A stretch of DNA of 64,000 nt from Halioxenophilus sp033283405 (GCF_033283405.1 NZ_JAWMQR010000006.1:62001-126000); one strand, 5' to 3'. Positions 8,104 to 17,743 are shown, numbered from the stretch's first letter. Numbers and translations: made by a program. The notes: a model not told the origin generated them from the letters alone.

Positions 8104-10689
8104 TTAGGCTGAATCGGCCTGCTGCCGAAGTTTGTAGAGCCACTCCAACGCCTGTCGTGGGGTGAGATCGTCCATTTCCAACGCCTGCAGCGTCTCCACC
8201 ACCGGGTTGGGCTCGGCGGCGGCGAAGAAGTCGGCCTGAAGTGGATTCTCCTTGCCGGCACCGACGCTGAGTGAGTGGCTGCCCGGGCTGCCGCTCTCCA
8301 ATCGCTTCAGCTGGATTTTGGCCTCTACCAACACCTCGGCCGGAATGCCCGCCAGTTTGGCCACCTGCAGGCCGAAGCTCTTGCTGGCCGCACCCATTTG
8401 AATGTGGTGCAGAAACACAATGTTGTCGCGGTGCTCAGTGGCATCCAGGTGGACGTTGATTACCCCGGTAATCAGCTCCGGCAGCTGGGTTAGCTCAAAG
8501 TAGTGAGTGGCAAACAGGGTGAAAGCCTTCACCTTGCTGGCCAGGTGCTGGGCGGTGGCCCAGGCCAGGGAGAGGCCATCAAAGGTACTGGTACCACGCC
8601 CCACCTCATCCATCAGCACCAGGCTGCGGTCGGTGGCGTTGTGCAGAATATTAGCGGTTTCGGTCATCTCCACCATAAAGGTGGAGCGGCCGCCGGCCAG
8701 ATCGTCGGAGGAGCCGATGCGAGTGAAGATGCGGTCGATCAAGCCGATACGGGCGCTGCTGGCGGGAATGTAGCTGCCGACGTGGGCCAACAGTGTGATC
8801 AGGGCGCATTGGCGCATGTAGGTGCTCTTACCGCCCATGTTGGGGCCGGTGATAATCAGCATACGCTGGTTGTCGTCGAGGCTGATGTCGTTGGCGACAA
8901 AGGGGGTGTCGATCACCTGTTCAACCACAGGATGGCGGCCGCCAACCACGTCGAGACCCGGTTCGGTGGTCAGTTCCGGGCGGCACAGGTTCAGGTTTTG
9001 CGCCCGCTCTGCCAGGCAGACGATGACGTCGAGTTCCGCCACGGCCGCTGCCGATGTCATCAGCGCGGTTAAATCCTCATTGAGCCGTTCAACGAGCTCC
9101 TCGTAGAGCGCCTTCTCCCGAGTCAGAGCCCGGCTTTTGGCGGATAATGCCTTGTCTTCAAAGGTTTTCAGCTCGGGAGTGATGTAGCGTTCGGCGTTTT
9201 TCAGAGTCTGCCGGCGTTGGTAATCCATGGGCGCGGCTTGTGACTGTCCACGGCTGATCTCAATGTAGTAGCCGTGAATACGGTTATAGCCCACCTTGAG
9301 GGTGGATATGCCCGTCCGTTCCCGCTCGCGGCTCTCCAGGTCTACCAGAAACTGGCCGGCGTTGCTGCTTAAGCCTCTCAGTTCATCCAGCTCGGCATCG
9401 TAGCCGGCAGCAATAACGCCGCCATCGCGAATAACCACTGGTGGATTCTCTTCAATAGCCTGGCTGAGCAGCGCTACCCAGGTGGGGAATTCACTGATGT
9501 TCGCCGCCAGTTGGGTGAGGTGCGGTGTGCTATGGCTGGCCAGCAGCTGCTGGATCTCCGGATAGAGCGCCAGCGAGTGACCCAGCCTCCACAGATCCCG
9601 GGGACGGGCAGAGCGCAGGGCGACGCGGCCCAAAATGCGCTCCAGGTCGCCAATATCTTTTAACAGCTCATGTAAGGGTTCGTAGGCGTAGTTATCGAGC
9701 AGGCTGGCGATCGCCTCCTGCCGCTCCACCAGTGTGGCCAGCTGGCGGATGGGGCGGTTTAACCAGCGCCGCAGCAGCCGGCCACCCATGGCGGTGGAGC
9801 AGTGGTTCAGTACTGCCAACAATGTGTGTTCTTCGGAGCCGCTTAAATTGCTGTCGATCTCCAAATTGCGGCGGGTGGCGGCATCCATGGCGACCGCCTG
9901 ATCCCGGTCTTCCCGGATAAGGGCTGTGATGTGAGGTAGGGCGGTGCGTTGCGTCTCCTGGGCATAGGCGAGCAGGCAGCCGGCCGCACCAATCGCCAGG
10001 GGCAGCTCCTGGCAGCCAAAGCCGGCCAGGTCCTGGGTGCCAAACTGCTGGCAGAGCAGGCGGGTGGCGGTTTCGGTATCGAACTCCCAGGGCGCGCGCA
10101 GGCGTACGCCGCGCTGGCCCTCGGCCAGCGGGTTACCGGCAGTACTGTCGGGTAATAGCATTTCGGCTGGCTTTAACCGTTGCAACTCACCGAGTGCGGC
10201 TTCCAACCCGTTAACCTCGAGCACCTGAAAGCGTCCGCTGCCGATATCCAGGCTGGCGATGCCGAATTGGTCATTATGCTGATTGACCGCCACCAGCAGG
10301 TTGTCGCGGGACTCATCCAGTAGCGCTTCGTCGCTGATGGTACCTGGGGTTACCACCCGCACCACCTTGCGCTCTACTGGCCCTTTGGACTCGGCTGGAT
10401 CGCCAATCTGTTCGGCAATGGCGACGGAGACCCCAAGCCGAACCAGTTTCGCCAGGTAGCCTTCGGCGGCGTGGTAGGGTACTCCCGCCATGGGGATGGG
10501 TTGGCCGGCAGATTTGCCGCGGGCGGTAAGGGTGACATCCAGCAGTTGCGATGCCTTTTTGGCATCGTCGAAAAAGAGTTCGTAGAAATCCCCCATGCGG
10601 TAGAACACCAGTTCGTTCGGGTGTTCGGCCTTGATGCGCAGGTACTGTTGCATCATGGGCGTATGCTGGGAGTGATCGGCATTCGACAT
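8104..10689 (-). CDS. mutS: DNA mismatch repair protein MutS
   Basis: An 861-residue MutS. The N-terminal mismatch-binding domain has YRMGDFYELFFDDA with the Phe-x-Glu mismatch motif. The connector, lever and clamp domains follow. The C-terminal ATPase has Walker A GPNMGGKSTYMRQ near residue 620, DEVGRGTSTFDGLSLA as Walker B and signature, and TLFATHYFEL. Length matches E. coli MutS (853). The protein recognises mismatches and recruits MutL; mutL is not in the window. It is transcribed toward fdxA. Confidence 0.97.
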   Translation of the reverse strand: MSNADHSQHTPMMQQYLRIKAEHPNELVFYRMGDFYELFFDDAKKASQLLDVTLTARGKSAGQPIPMAGVPYHAAEGYLAKLVRLGVSVAIAEQIGDPAESKGPVERKVVRVVTPGTISDEALLDESRDNLLVAVNQHNDQFGIASLDIGSGRFQVLEVNGLEAALGELQRLKPAEMLLPDSTAGNPLAEGQRGVRLRAPWEFDTETATRLLCQQFGTQDLAGFGCQELPLAIGAAGCLLAYAQETQRTALPHITALIREDRDQAVAMDAATRRNLEIDSNLSGSEEHTLLAVLNHCSTAMGGRLLRRWLNRPIRQLATLVERQEAIASLLDNYAYEPLHELLKDIGDLERILGRVALRSARPRDLWRLGHSLALYPEIQQLLASHSTPHLTQLAANISEFPTWVALLSQAIEENPPVVIRDGGVIAAGYDAELDELRGLSSNAGQFLVDLESRERERTGISTLKVGYNRIHGYYIEISRGQSQAAPMDYQRRQTLKNAERYITPELKTFEDKALSAKSRALTREKALYEELVERLNEDLTALMTSAAAVAELDVIVCLAERAQNLNLCRPELTTEPGLDVVGGRHPVVEQVIDTPFVANDISLDDNQRMLIITGPNMGGKSTYMRQCALITLLAHVGSYIPASSARIGLIDRIFTRIGSSDDLAGGRSTFMVEMTETANILHNATDRSLVLMDEVGRGTSTFDGLSLAWATAQHLASKVKAFTLFATHYFELTQLPELITGVINVHLDATEHRDNIVFLHHIQMGAASKSFGLQVAKLAGIPAEVLVEAKIQLKRLESGSPGSHSLSVGAGKENPLQADFFAAAEPNPVVETLQALEMDDLTPRQALEWLYKLRQQADSA

Positions 10690-11115
10690 GGTTTGTAATT
10701 CTAAAATTGGCTAAGGACAAAGGGCTGGAGTCTAACGCAAACTGGTGAGGCTGGCATCTGGGGGGGCGGTATTGCGCTGGGTAAACTCGGCTGCGAGTGA
10801 CGGGCATTGCCCGTGATCGTGTGCAATAGCCGTCATTACCGCCGATTAACACGCCATGCATAGGTGGCGGCTGGGACAATCTTGCTGATATTTGTGTTGG
10901 CATCACCGCTGTTTGCGATTGTTGTGGCCGGGCTGCGCCGCAGACATTATTATCGATCAATGCTGGCGGCAGGCTGGGTGCAGTAACCCATCCTCCTGCT
11001 TTTTGATCAGGATTTGCCGCCAAGGGTGAGCTGTGCGGATTGGCCAGGTAGCATCGTATCTGGTATCAATGCAACCGTGCCTGCCTTAGTTGTAGACTTT
11101 TTTATTTTATTGAAG
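10690..11115. other. Intergenic region between divergent mutS and pncC
   Basis: A 426-bp spacer that should hold both promoters. A short hairpin ACGGGCA/TTGCCCGT occurs near 10800-10814. No reading frame here looks like a known protein, and I see no repeat or element boundary. Confidence 0.5.
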
Positions 11116-11604
11116 ATGAAAACAACCTCTGAAACACTGGCTCTGCAGCTGGGTAAGCTGCTGTTGGCCAAGCAATTGAAAGTGACCACCGTTGAGTCCT
11201 GTACCGGCGGTGGTGTTGCCACTGCCATTACCGGTATTTCCGGTTCCTCTGACTGGTTTGAAATGGGCCTGGTGACCTACTCCAATTCTGCCAAGCAGAA
11301 GTTGGTGGGGGTGAGCCCGGCGAGTTTGATGGCCCACGGCGCGGTTAGTGAAGCGGTGGTGAGAGAGATGGCGGAAGGCGCACTGGCGGTATCCGGCGCT
11401 AACCTAGCCGTAGCCATTAGCGGTATCGCCGGTCCAAATGGTGGCACCGATGAAAAACCGGTGGGTACGGTCTGGTTTGCCTGGGCGACCGACTTCTCCC
11501 CTGAGGTGGTGGTAGAGCATCATCTGTTTCATGGTGGCAGAGCGGAGGTGCGCTCGCAGGCGGTGATGGCCGGGCTGCGCGGGCTGATTGAGCTGCTCAA
11601 TTAA
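11116..11604 (+). CDS. pncC: Nicotinamide-nucleotide amidohydrolase (CinA C-terminal domain)
   Basis: A 162-residue stand-alone CinA C-terminal domain protein (PncC), which converts NMN to nicotinate mononucleotide in NAD salvage. TVESCTGGGVATAITGISG and AISGIAGPNGGTDEKPVGTV are the family signatures, including the catalytic Ser in ESCTGG. An in-frame extension back to 11014 is not family-like, so the ATG at 11116 is taken. It sits 115 bp upstream of recA, with the SOS box between them, as in many gammaproteobacteria. Confidence 0.93.
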   Translation: MKTTSETLALQLGKLLLAKQLKVTTVESCTGGGVATAITGISGSSDWFEMGLVTYSNSAKQKLVGVSPASLMAHGAVSEAVVREMAEGALAVSGANLAVAISGIAGPNGGTDEKPVGTVWFAWATDFSPEVVVEHHLFHGGRAEVRSQAVMAGLRGLIELLN

Positions 11605-11646
11605 ACGACTGGATAACACAAATAAACTACTGGATAAAAACACACG

Positions 11647-11666
11647 TACTGTTTTCATATACAGTA
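11647..11666 (+). promoter_or_regulatory. LexA (SOS) box upstream of recA
   Basis: TACTGTTTTCATATACAGTA matches the E. coli LexA consensus TACTGT-N8-ACAGTA at both half-sites. It is 53 bp before the recA start. Binding of LexA would repress recA until DNA damage. Confidence 0.93.
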
Positions 11667-11719
11667 TTGTGTGTTAGCCTACGCGGCATCATCCAAGATC
11701 CCAACACTCGAGGTGTGTA

Positions 11720-12757
11720 ATGGACCCCAATAAAGAGAAGGCATTGTCGGCGGCGCTGTCGCAAATTGAGCGTCAATTCGGTAAGGGCACAGTAATGCGC
11801 ATGGGCGACCGAGAACAGATTAAGGTCCCTACCGTTTCCACCGGCTCCATTGGTCTAGATGCCGCTTTGGGGGTGGGAGGCTTGCCGCGTGGGCGTATCG
11901 TTGAGATCTACGGTCCTGAGTCCTCCGGTAAAACCACACTAACCTTACAGGTTATCGCTGAGGCGCAGAAGCAAGGTGGTACCTGTGCCTTTATCGATGC
12001 GGAACACGCTCTGGATCCAATCTACGCCGAGAAGTTGGGTGTTAACGTTGACGATTTGATTGTTTCGCAGCCCGATACCGGCGAACAGGCCCTGGAGGTC
12101 GCTGATATGTTGGTGCGTTCTGGCGCCATTGATGTGCTGGTGGTCGACTCAGTTGCCGCACTCACGCCCAAAGCGGAAATTGAGGGCGAGATGGGTGATC
12201 ACCACGTGGGTTTACAGGCCCGCTTAATGTCCCAGGCGCTTCGTAAAATCACCGGCAATATCAAGAATGCCGGCTGCTTGGCGATTTTCATCAACCAGAT
12301 TCGGATGAAAATTGGTGTGATGTTTGGCTCCCCGGAAACCACCACCGGCGGTAATGCGCTCAAGTTTTACGCTTCTGTCCGTTTGGATATTCGCCGTATC
12401 GGTTCCATCAAAGAGGGTGAAGAGGTTATCGGTAACGAGACCCGGGTGAAGGTTGTTAAAAACAAGGTTGCCCCCCCCTTCAAGCAGGCGGAATTCCAAA
12501 TTCTCTATGGCGAAGGTATTAATCTCCTGGGTGAAATTATCGACTATGGTGTCAAGCTGGGGCTGATCGAGAAATCCGGTGCTTGGTATAGTTATCAGGG
12601 CGACAAGATTGGTCAGGGCAAGAACAACGCCATGCGCTTCCTGAGAGAGAACCCAGAGATCACCAAGGTTATCGAAAGCCAAATTCGGGAACAGCTGCTT
12701 CCGGAGAGCTCCAATAACTCTGAAACCGAAGAGGATGTCGAGCCAATTGAAGCCTGA
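11720..12757 (+). CDS. recA: Recombinase A
   Basis: A 345-residue RecA, which forms filaments on single-stranded DNA, catalyses strand exchange and triggers LexA self-cleavage. It starts MDPNKEKALSAALSQIERQF; Walker A is GPESSGKTTL near residue 67; the DNA-binding loop L1 region EGEMGDHHVGLQARLMSQAL and loop L2 FGSPETTTGGNALKFYASVR are intact; the C-terminal tail is acidic. It is under the SOS box at 11647 and is followed by recX. Confidence 0.98.
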   Translation: MDPNKEKALSAALSQIERQFGKGTVMRMGDREQIKVPTVSTGSIGLDAALGVGGLPRGRIVEIYGPESSGKTTLTLQVIAEAQKQGGTCAFIDAEHALDPIYAEKLGVNVDDLIVSQPDTGEQALEVADMLVRSGAIDVLVVDSVAALTPKAEIEGEMGDHHVGLQARLMSQALRKITGNIKNAGCLAIFINQIRMKIGVMFGSPETTTGGNALKFYASVRLDIRRIGSIKEGEEVIGNETRVKVVKNKVAPPFKQAEFQILYGEGINLLGEIIDYGVKLGLIEKSGAWYSYQGDKIGQGKNNAMRFLRENPEITKVIESQIREQLLPESSNNSETEEDVEPIEA

Positions 12758-12820
12758 TCAATCAGGTAATTCCAGCCACTGGAGTTTGCCGGTGGCTGTG
12801 ACTGAGTCTCCTCGAGTGAG

Positions 12821-12850
12821 GCCCGGGTAGTAAGCGTAGCCCCGGGTTTT
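12821..12850 (+). terminator. Possible weak terminator after recA
   Basis: CCCGGG (12822-12827) and CCCGGG (12841-12846) can pair, followed by TTTT. The stem is only 6 bp with a 13-nt loop, so read-through into recX is likely and may set the lower recX level. Confidence 0.45.
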
Positions 12851-12936
12851 GTCATTTAGCCTAAACGCACTTTTTAAAACCCCGCCAGTGGGGGAAGCCG
12901 ATGCAAGGGTTTCGATGATGCAGGGGTTTCAATAAA

Positions 12937-13458
12937 GTGAGCAATAAATTCTCTACCTCCCTCTCTGAGTCATCCGATTTAAGAAGTCGGCTGCGCAATT
13001 ACGCGCTAACGCTGCTCGCCCGTCGCGATTACCCCTCAACAGAATTGGCCGGCAAACTGACAGTAAAGTTTGGCCAACAATTATCCGCTTCCGAAAATGT
13101 ATTGATAACCGAAACCTGTGCTTGGTTGGAGGAGCTGGGTTACGTCAATAACGTGAATTACTGTCGAATGTTTATTGAGGCGAGCCAGGCCAAGGGGCGG
13201 GGGCGGCTGCGTATTGTGCAGGACTTAAAAGCTAAAAAATTGCCAAACAGCTTAATTGAGTCGGTTATGCAGGAGGCAGAAGCCGATTGGCAGGCGTCGG
13301 CACTCGCAGTTGCCCGTCGAAAGTTTCGACAGCCGCCAGAGAGCCCTGCTGAGCGGGCGAAGGTCTTCCGCTTCCTGCAGTATCGTGGTTTTAACTCCAG
13401 TGAAATTACAGAGGCTCTAAATCGATGGCGGGCTGACGATGATTTGGATTGGCAATAA
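12937..13458 (+). CDS. recX: Regulatory protein RecX
   Basis: A 173-residue RecX that limits RecA filament growth. It has the three tandem three-helix repeats of the family: YALTLLARRDYPSTELAGKL near the N-terminus, LEELGYVNNVNYCRMFIE in the middle and VFRFLQYRGFNSSEITEAL at the end. The GTG start at 12937 is chosen because no in-frame ATG precedes the conserved part. It lies 180 bp after recA and is probably co-transcribed. Confidence 0.92.
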   Translation: MSNKFSTSLSESSDLRSRLRNYALTLLARRDYPSTELAGKLTVKFGQQLSASENVLITETCAWLEELGYVNNVNYCRMFIEASQAKGRGRLRIVQDLKAKKLPNSLIESVMQEAEADWQASALAVARRKFRQPPESPAERAKVFRFLQYRGFNSSEITEALNRWRADDDLDWQ

Positions 13459-14100
13459 CTGAATTGGCGATAGATAGTGCGCCGGGCTGGCTGTTGTGCA
13501 GGTGCAGGGATTAACGCTGGTAGCAACCACCCATAGCGGCTGGTTGCGGTGAATGGAAAAGCAGGTGGTGATTGGGCCGCGTGGGTGGTAACCAGCTTCG
13601 AGACTCCTTCCACTGCTGCCATATCCCTGTGAGCCCTGTGTGGCTAATTACTCCTCTTATTTCGCCCGTGTAGCGGCCTCCAAGGGCAGAAACTTTTTGT
13701 CTGCGGGAGTACGACAATGGTCGATATTTGGCTTTTTAACCGGGCTAACTATGGAAAAAATCGACTATTGGGATAATAATCAGCAGCGTTGATCACATCT
13801 GGCTACAATTCTGACTGGATTGATACTCTTTAATTTTGAAAAGTATCAGCACGTAACTGTGTGTTCGTTCCACTGGATCGAGATTTACTCGTCGAGCTCT
13901 ACTAGTCGAGATCTACTAATAGACCCGGCTCATAGTTCGATGTGGTCCACACCTGGTTGGCACCGTATCGTTTAGTTGACCGGTTATCGTTGTGCTCAAG
14001 AGTCTATCTACAGAAAGTTCCTGTGGCTATAGAAGACTCAACTAGCCACAGAGCGCAACAGACCGTAAATCGCTCCACTGAAAAGAACAAGGGAATCGCT
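13459..14100. other. Intergenic region between recX and the TetR gene
   Basis: About 640 bp with no reading frame that I recognise. It marks the left edge of an accessory segment: in many relatives alaS follows recX. Three tandem 14-bp repeats lie at 13878-13919. Alternative upstream starts of the TetR gene (13942 and 14023) fall at its end. Confidence 0.5.
13878..13919 (+). repeat. Three tandem 14-bp repeats before the TetR gene
   Basis: Units TCGAGATTTACTCG, TCGAGCTCTACTAG and TCGAGATCTACTAA follow each other without spacer. Each unit has TCGAG then a CTACT-like half. They may be repressor or activator sites controlling the regulator or its neighbours; this is inference from position. Confidence 0.75.
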
Positions 14101-14751
14101 TTGCGCAAAAGCACCAAACAAGCAACCCGCGAAGCCATTTTGGCTGCAGCTCGTACCGTATTGGCTTCGGACGGACCAGAGGCTTTGAGTCTCTCGAAAG
14201 TGGCTAACCTTGCCGGTATCAACCGCGGCACGGCCTACCAACATTTTGAAACTCGGGAAGATCTGATTAAGGCGACTGTTGCCTGGGTCAGTGAGCATCT
14301 CTCCACCAAGGTGTTTGGCAGTTACGTGGATCAGGATGGTAATTTGGAGGCCATCAAGCAGCGGCCGGTGTATGAGGTGATCGCTGGTTTGGTGGATTTC
14401 GCAGTGGAAAACCCCACTTTGGGCCGAATCTGGCTGTACGACGTGCTGTCGTCGGATAACCCCAGTGAAGACCTCTTCTTTCGCCAGTTCAAACAAACCA
14501 CCGCCCAGTTGGCCCAGAGCAAATACAGCCAGGACAATATCGATGTTGAGGTGTTGTCGGTGATCATGTTGGCCGGCTATTTCCTTTGGCCCGAGTGGGT
14601 TACTGCCCATGCCAAAACCGATGACGAGCGCCAGAATATGACGGCTCGTATGCGCCGTGAGGTACTGCGGCTGTTCCTTCATGGTGTGCTGCGTGCCGAC
14701 GAGTTCCCGCAGTTGGAGTCCCTTCTGGCGAGCGAATTCGAAAAGGGCTAG
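14101..14751 (+). CDS. TetR/AcrR family transcriptional regulator
   Basis: A 216-residue one-component repressor type. The N-terminal helix-turn-helix is at about 8-55: REAILAAARTVLASDG, LSKVANLAGINRGTAYQHF and ETREDLIKATV. The C-terminal ligand domain (about 60-216) is not one I can assign to a ligand. A TTG start at 14101 is preferred because AAGGGA lies 7 nt upstream; GTG starts at 14023 and 13942 would add 26 or 53 residues. It is upstream of and parallel to an SDR and a ferredoxin gene and may control them. Confidence 0.85.
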   Translation: MRKSTKQATREAILAAARTVLASDGPEALSLSKVANLAGINRGTAYQHFETREDLIKATVAWVSEHLSTKVFGSYVDQDGNLEAIKQRPVYEVIAGLVDFAVENPTLGRIWLYDVLSSDNPSEDLFFRQFKQTTAQLAQSKYSQDNIDVEVLSVIMLAGYFLWPEWVTAHAKTDDERQNMTARMRREVLRLFLHGVLRADEFPQLESLLASEFEKG

Positions 14752-15004
14752 ACGCCTATCCCCATCTACTTTTGCTAAGAGTGGCCAACCCTGGCCACTA
14801 ATTGGCGGGATGCTCCTGTTGGCTCGCCCCGGTGCTGTCACCTATCCATTATCCTCCCAGCCCTGCCTCTGGCCGTTTTTGTAACGGCTAATGGCTGGGC
14901 ATGGCTCCTCGGCTGTTATATAGTGATCAACAGTGGTGTACATAAACTGGTGCGCCTCAATAAATAGAACGCCAGTTGGCAGTGGTTTGAGAGGAGTTGG
15001 TGGT

Positions 15005-15763
15005 ATGACTGATATTGTTAAAGTGGCGGTAGTGACTGGCGGCGCGTCGGGTATTGGTGCGGAGATTTGCCGCTATCTGGCCAAAAGTGGTAGTGATATC
15101 GCGATTTGGGATCTAAACGAAGCGGCTATGGCCTCAATGGCGGCCGAAATCACCGCCATGGGTCGCCGGGCAACTACCTGTGTTGTCGATATCTCCAATC
15201 AGGAGTCGATTGCTGCGGGAATCGCCAAGACTCACGAGGATCTGGGCTTGGTAACCATTATGGTCAATAGCGCCGGTATTCACGCGACCGGACCAATCAT
15301 GGAGATCGACGAGGCAACCTGGGACAAGGTAATGGCGGTCAATTTGAAGGGGGCTTTCCTGGTTACCAAGGCAGTAGTACCCGATATGGAAGCCGCGGGC
15401 TGGGGTCGTATTATCTACATCTCCTCCTCCAGCGCGCAGACGGGATCACCTGACATGTGCCATTATGTGGCCTCCAAAGGGGGGGTGATTGCGCTCACCA
15501 AAGCGTTGGCGGTGGAGCTTGGGCCAAAAGGGATTACCGTTAACAATGTGCCGCCCGGCATGGTTGTAACGCCAATGCTGCGTAACCTGGAAGGCAATGG
15601 TGGTATTCCCGGTGGAGTAGAGGCTATGGCCTCCAGGTTGCCGGTGCGCAAGGCTGGTCAGCCGGAAAATATGGCAGCGGCCGTCGCCTTTTTGGCCTCG
15701 GAAGAGGCGGGATACATCACAGGCCACACGTTGAGCGTCAACGGCGGTCGTTATTTCAACTAA
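15005..15763 (+). CDS. SDR family NAD(P)-dependent oxidoreductase
   Basis: A 252-residue classical short-chain dehydrogenase. TGGASGIGAEIC is the glycine-rich nucleotide site, NSAG replaces the usual NNAG, ISSSSAQ has the catalytic Ser and YVASKGG the YxxxK pair, and the C-terminal part has VNGG. The Asp in AIWDLN after beta-2 suggests NAD(H) preference. The substrate is unknown; oxidation of a hydroxyl group is likely. The ATG at 15005 has GAGGAG upstream. A ferredoxin gene follows 82 bp later. Confidence 0.92.
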   Translation: MTDIVKVAVVTGGASGIGAEICRYLAKSGSDIAIWDLNEAAMASMAAEITAMGRRATTCVVDISNQESIAAGIAKTHEDLGLVTIMVNSAGIHATGPIMEIDEATWDKVMAVNLKGAFLVTKAVVPDMEAAGWGRIIYISSSSAQTGSPDMCHYVASKGGVIALTKALAVELGPKGITVNNVPPGMVVTPMLRNLEGNGGIPGGVEAMASRLPVRKAGQPENMAAAVAFLASEEAGYITGHTLSVNGGRYFN

Positions 15764-15845
15764 TCCGGCGTCGTCACTGTGCAGCCATCAGCGGTAACGC
15801 TGGCGGCTGTGAGTTCGGACCCATCAGCGCAGATCTGTACAGTCA

Positions 15846-16169
15846 ATGAGTGAAGAGAGTAGTTTACAACAACCTGAAGCCAACCCTGGGCAGCCAATAG
15901 TGATCACCGTGGTAAGAGGTGATGATCGCTATGAATTTGATCGGGAGGAGGGGGAAAGCCTGATGGCCGCCGCCGACCGGGCGCAAATTCATCTGCCTTC
16001 ATCTTGTCGCAGTGGCTATTGTGGCACCTGCATGGCCCGAATTACCGAGGGCGAGGTAACCTTTGACGAAAACCACGCCCTGGCCGGTAAGGTAATGTCC
16101 GAGGGTTATATTCTGGTGTGCCAGGCAATCCCATTGACTGAGCGGGTAACCATCGAATACGAATTTTGA
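15846..16169 (+). CDS. 2Fe-2S ferredoxin (plant/xylene-monooxygenase type)
   Basis: A 107-residue protein with a ferredoxin domain at about 17-107. The cluster ligands are in CRSGYCGTCMA (C-x4-C-x2-C) with the fourth Cys in LVCQA. Such small ferredoxins pass electrons to oxygenases, such as cytochrome P450s or Rieske-type enzymes, or belong to reductase chains. No oxygenase is found nearby, so the partner lies elsewhere. The SDR gene precedes it. Confidence 0.92.
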   Translation: MSEESSLQQPEANPGQPIVITVVRGDDRYEFDREEGESLMAAADRAQIHLPSSCRSGYCGTCMARITEGEVTFDENHALAGKVMSEGYILVCQAIPLTERVTIEYEF

Positions 16170-16288
16170 TGCAGCTCAATCAGATTTCTTACCAGCCCGG
16201 TTTGAATCCGGGTATACAACGGGCTGATAAAGAGCCGAAACGAGATGCCACTCATTTGCTAAAACGATAAGAGATAAAATCAGACAAG

Positions 16289-17121
16289 TGGCAGTGTTAT
16301 TACACCGGTGCCGGTAGCAGCCTAGGTTTTGCAACCGCAGTAGAGTTGGTGGCTGCTGTTTACAAGGTGCGGGCGTTGGCCGTGATACCGGTAAGCTGGA
16401 GGTGTTGGCGATAGAGGTTGGCGGCCCGAGCAAGGTTGTCACCCTGCCGGTCGATATCGCCAATGACGATGCCTCTGAATGGATTGTCGGTAGCGGTATG
16501 GTGCTTTTGGGGTGGAGCGGTTTGGAAAAGGCACCCTTCAGTCATGCCGCTATCAGCCCGCCCAAGGCCCTGTGCGACACCGACCACGATTTCCTCGATT
16601 TTCAATGCCGGCTTGATGCTGTGCGCCGTATCGTTTGGCGCGTGATGCAATCACCCTTATGAAACCAGGTTCGGTCACCATTAAGTCAACTCAGTCTTCT
16701 TGTTGATGGGTGGCCGTTACCGCGGCTCCTGGTCCAGGTGCAAGGCTGGTATGAACGGCTTAACTTAGCAATCGCCTGCCGCTAGGCTCCGCAGGGTATT
16801 CGCGGTAACGCGGTGGCACCTGGAGTAACCGTCACGCCTATGACCAAAGGCCGTTATGGCAACCCCATCTCTCAGTCGATGAACCAGCAGATGATCCCCA
16901 GTCCGCGCCTGGGTGCCGTGGTGGATATTGCCGCTACCATTGCCTGTTGGTATTCACCGGGCGGTGAATTCATCAATGGCCAGGTGATTGTGGTCGATGA
17001 TGGTTGGTCAGCCACCAAGTATCTCTCTGGCTTCGGTTTGAACTCCGCTAGGGTGATGCCCAAAGGTCACTTGCCAGCCGAGGTTTGCAATTGCGCCACT
17101 GGCACTGTAAAAGCCGGGTAA
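16289..17121 (+). pseudogene. Degraded SDR family oxidoreductase
   Basis: Pieces of one short-chain dehydrogenase appear in order but in different frames. The glycine motif reads TGAGSSLGFATAVELVA (from about 16304, frame 2). Then VTLPVDIANDDA lies at about 16437 in frame 1. Near 16730-16770 the active-site region survives as WSRCK then AGMNGLT in frame 2. From about 16799 frame 1 has GIRGNAVAPGVTVTPM and INGQVIVVDDG. At least two frame changes, internal stops and loss of the Tyr of YxxxK show it is inactive. It is flanked by intact SDR, ferredoxin and flavin reductase genes, so a longer cluster has decayed. Confidence 0.82.
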
Positions 17122-17147
17122 AGCTTGGTAGGCTACCCGGCTTTTTT
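17109..17147 (+). terminator. Rho-independent terminator after the SDR pseudogene
   Basis: AAAAGCCGGGTA (17109-17120) pairs with TACCCGGCTTTT (17134-17145) over 12 bp with a 13-nt loop and a T run. It still ends any transcript of the decayed gene and overlaps its last codons. Confidence 0.93.
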
Positions 17148-17266
17148 ACGTCTATGGATTAGTGGTGGGTTCTGCCGACAACGGAACCTGCGCAGGGCTT
17201 TAGCCCAAAAATAGCGTAGTCGCGCCGTGTGCAGCACGGCCTGTATGACTAGGAATGGAGTTTTTA

Positions 17267-17743
17267 ATGTTGAACACAAAAGAATTTCGCGATGCGCTCG
17301 GCTGTTTCGCCACTGGTGTCTGTGTCGTGACGACTACTCTGGAAGATGGTACTGCCATTGGCATGACCATCAACTCCTTCTCGTCGGTTTCGCTGGAGCC
17401 TGCACTGGTTTTGTGGAGTATTCAGCTCTCTTCGGAGTGTTACGAGACGTTTAACCAGTGTGACAAGTTCGCCATCAATATCTTGTCTGCGCCGCAGCAA
17501 TCACTCTCCAACCTTTACGCCAAAAAGGGCGGCCATCTGCTGGAGACAGGGCAGTTCACCCTGGGCAGCTCTGGTAGTCCACTACTGGAGGACGTAATGG
17601 CCACCTTCGAATGCCGCACCTGGGCAAAATACCCCGGTGGCGACCACACCATTATTATTGGTGAAGTGGATAACTTTGTTGTGGGCGATACTAGTTCGCC
17701 ACTGCTGTTCTACAAAGGAAAATACGGCCAGTTGTCCGAATAA
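17267..17743 (+). CDS. Flavin reductase family protein (FMN-binding)
   Basis: A 158-residue flavin reductase domain protein. It starts EFRDALGCFATGVCVVTT, the family signature, has GMTINSFSSVSLEPALVLWS for flavin binding, and NILSAPQQSLSNLYAKKGG in the middle. These enzymes use NAD(P)H to reduce FMN or FAD and feed two-component flavin monooxygenases. No oxygenase component is next to it, so the partner may be lost or distant. The ATG at 17267 has TGGAG 7 nt upstream; the ATG at 17255 is an alternative. Confidence 0.9.
   Translation: MLNTKEFRDALGCFATGVCVVTTTLEDGTAIGMTINSFSSVSLEPALVLWSIQLSSECYETFNQCDKFAINILSAPQQSLSNLYAKKGGHLLETGQFTLGSSGSPLLEDVMATFECRTWAKYPGGDHTIIIGEVDNFVVGDTSSPLLFYKGKYGQLSE

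Noticed and set aside
10313..11023. 236-codon minus frame over the mutS start
   Set aside because: Most overlaps mutS in another frame; the part in the spacer resembles no protein.
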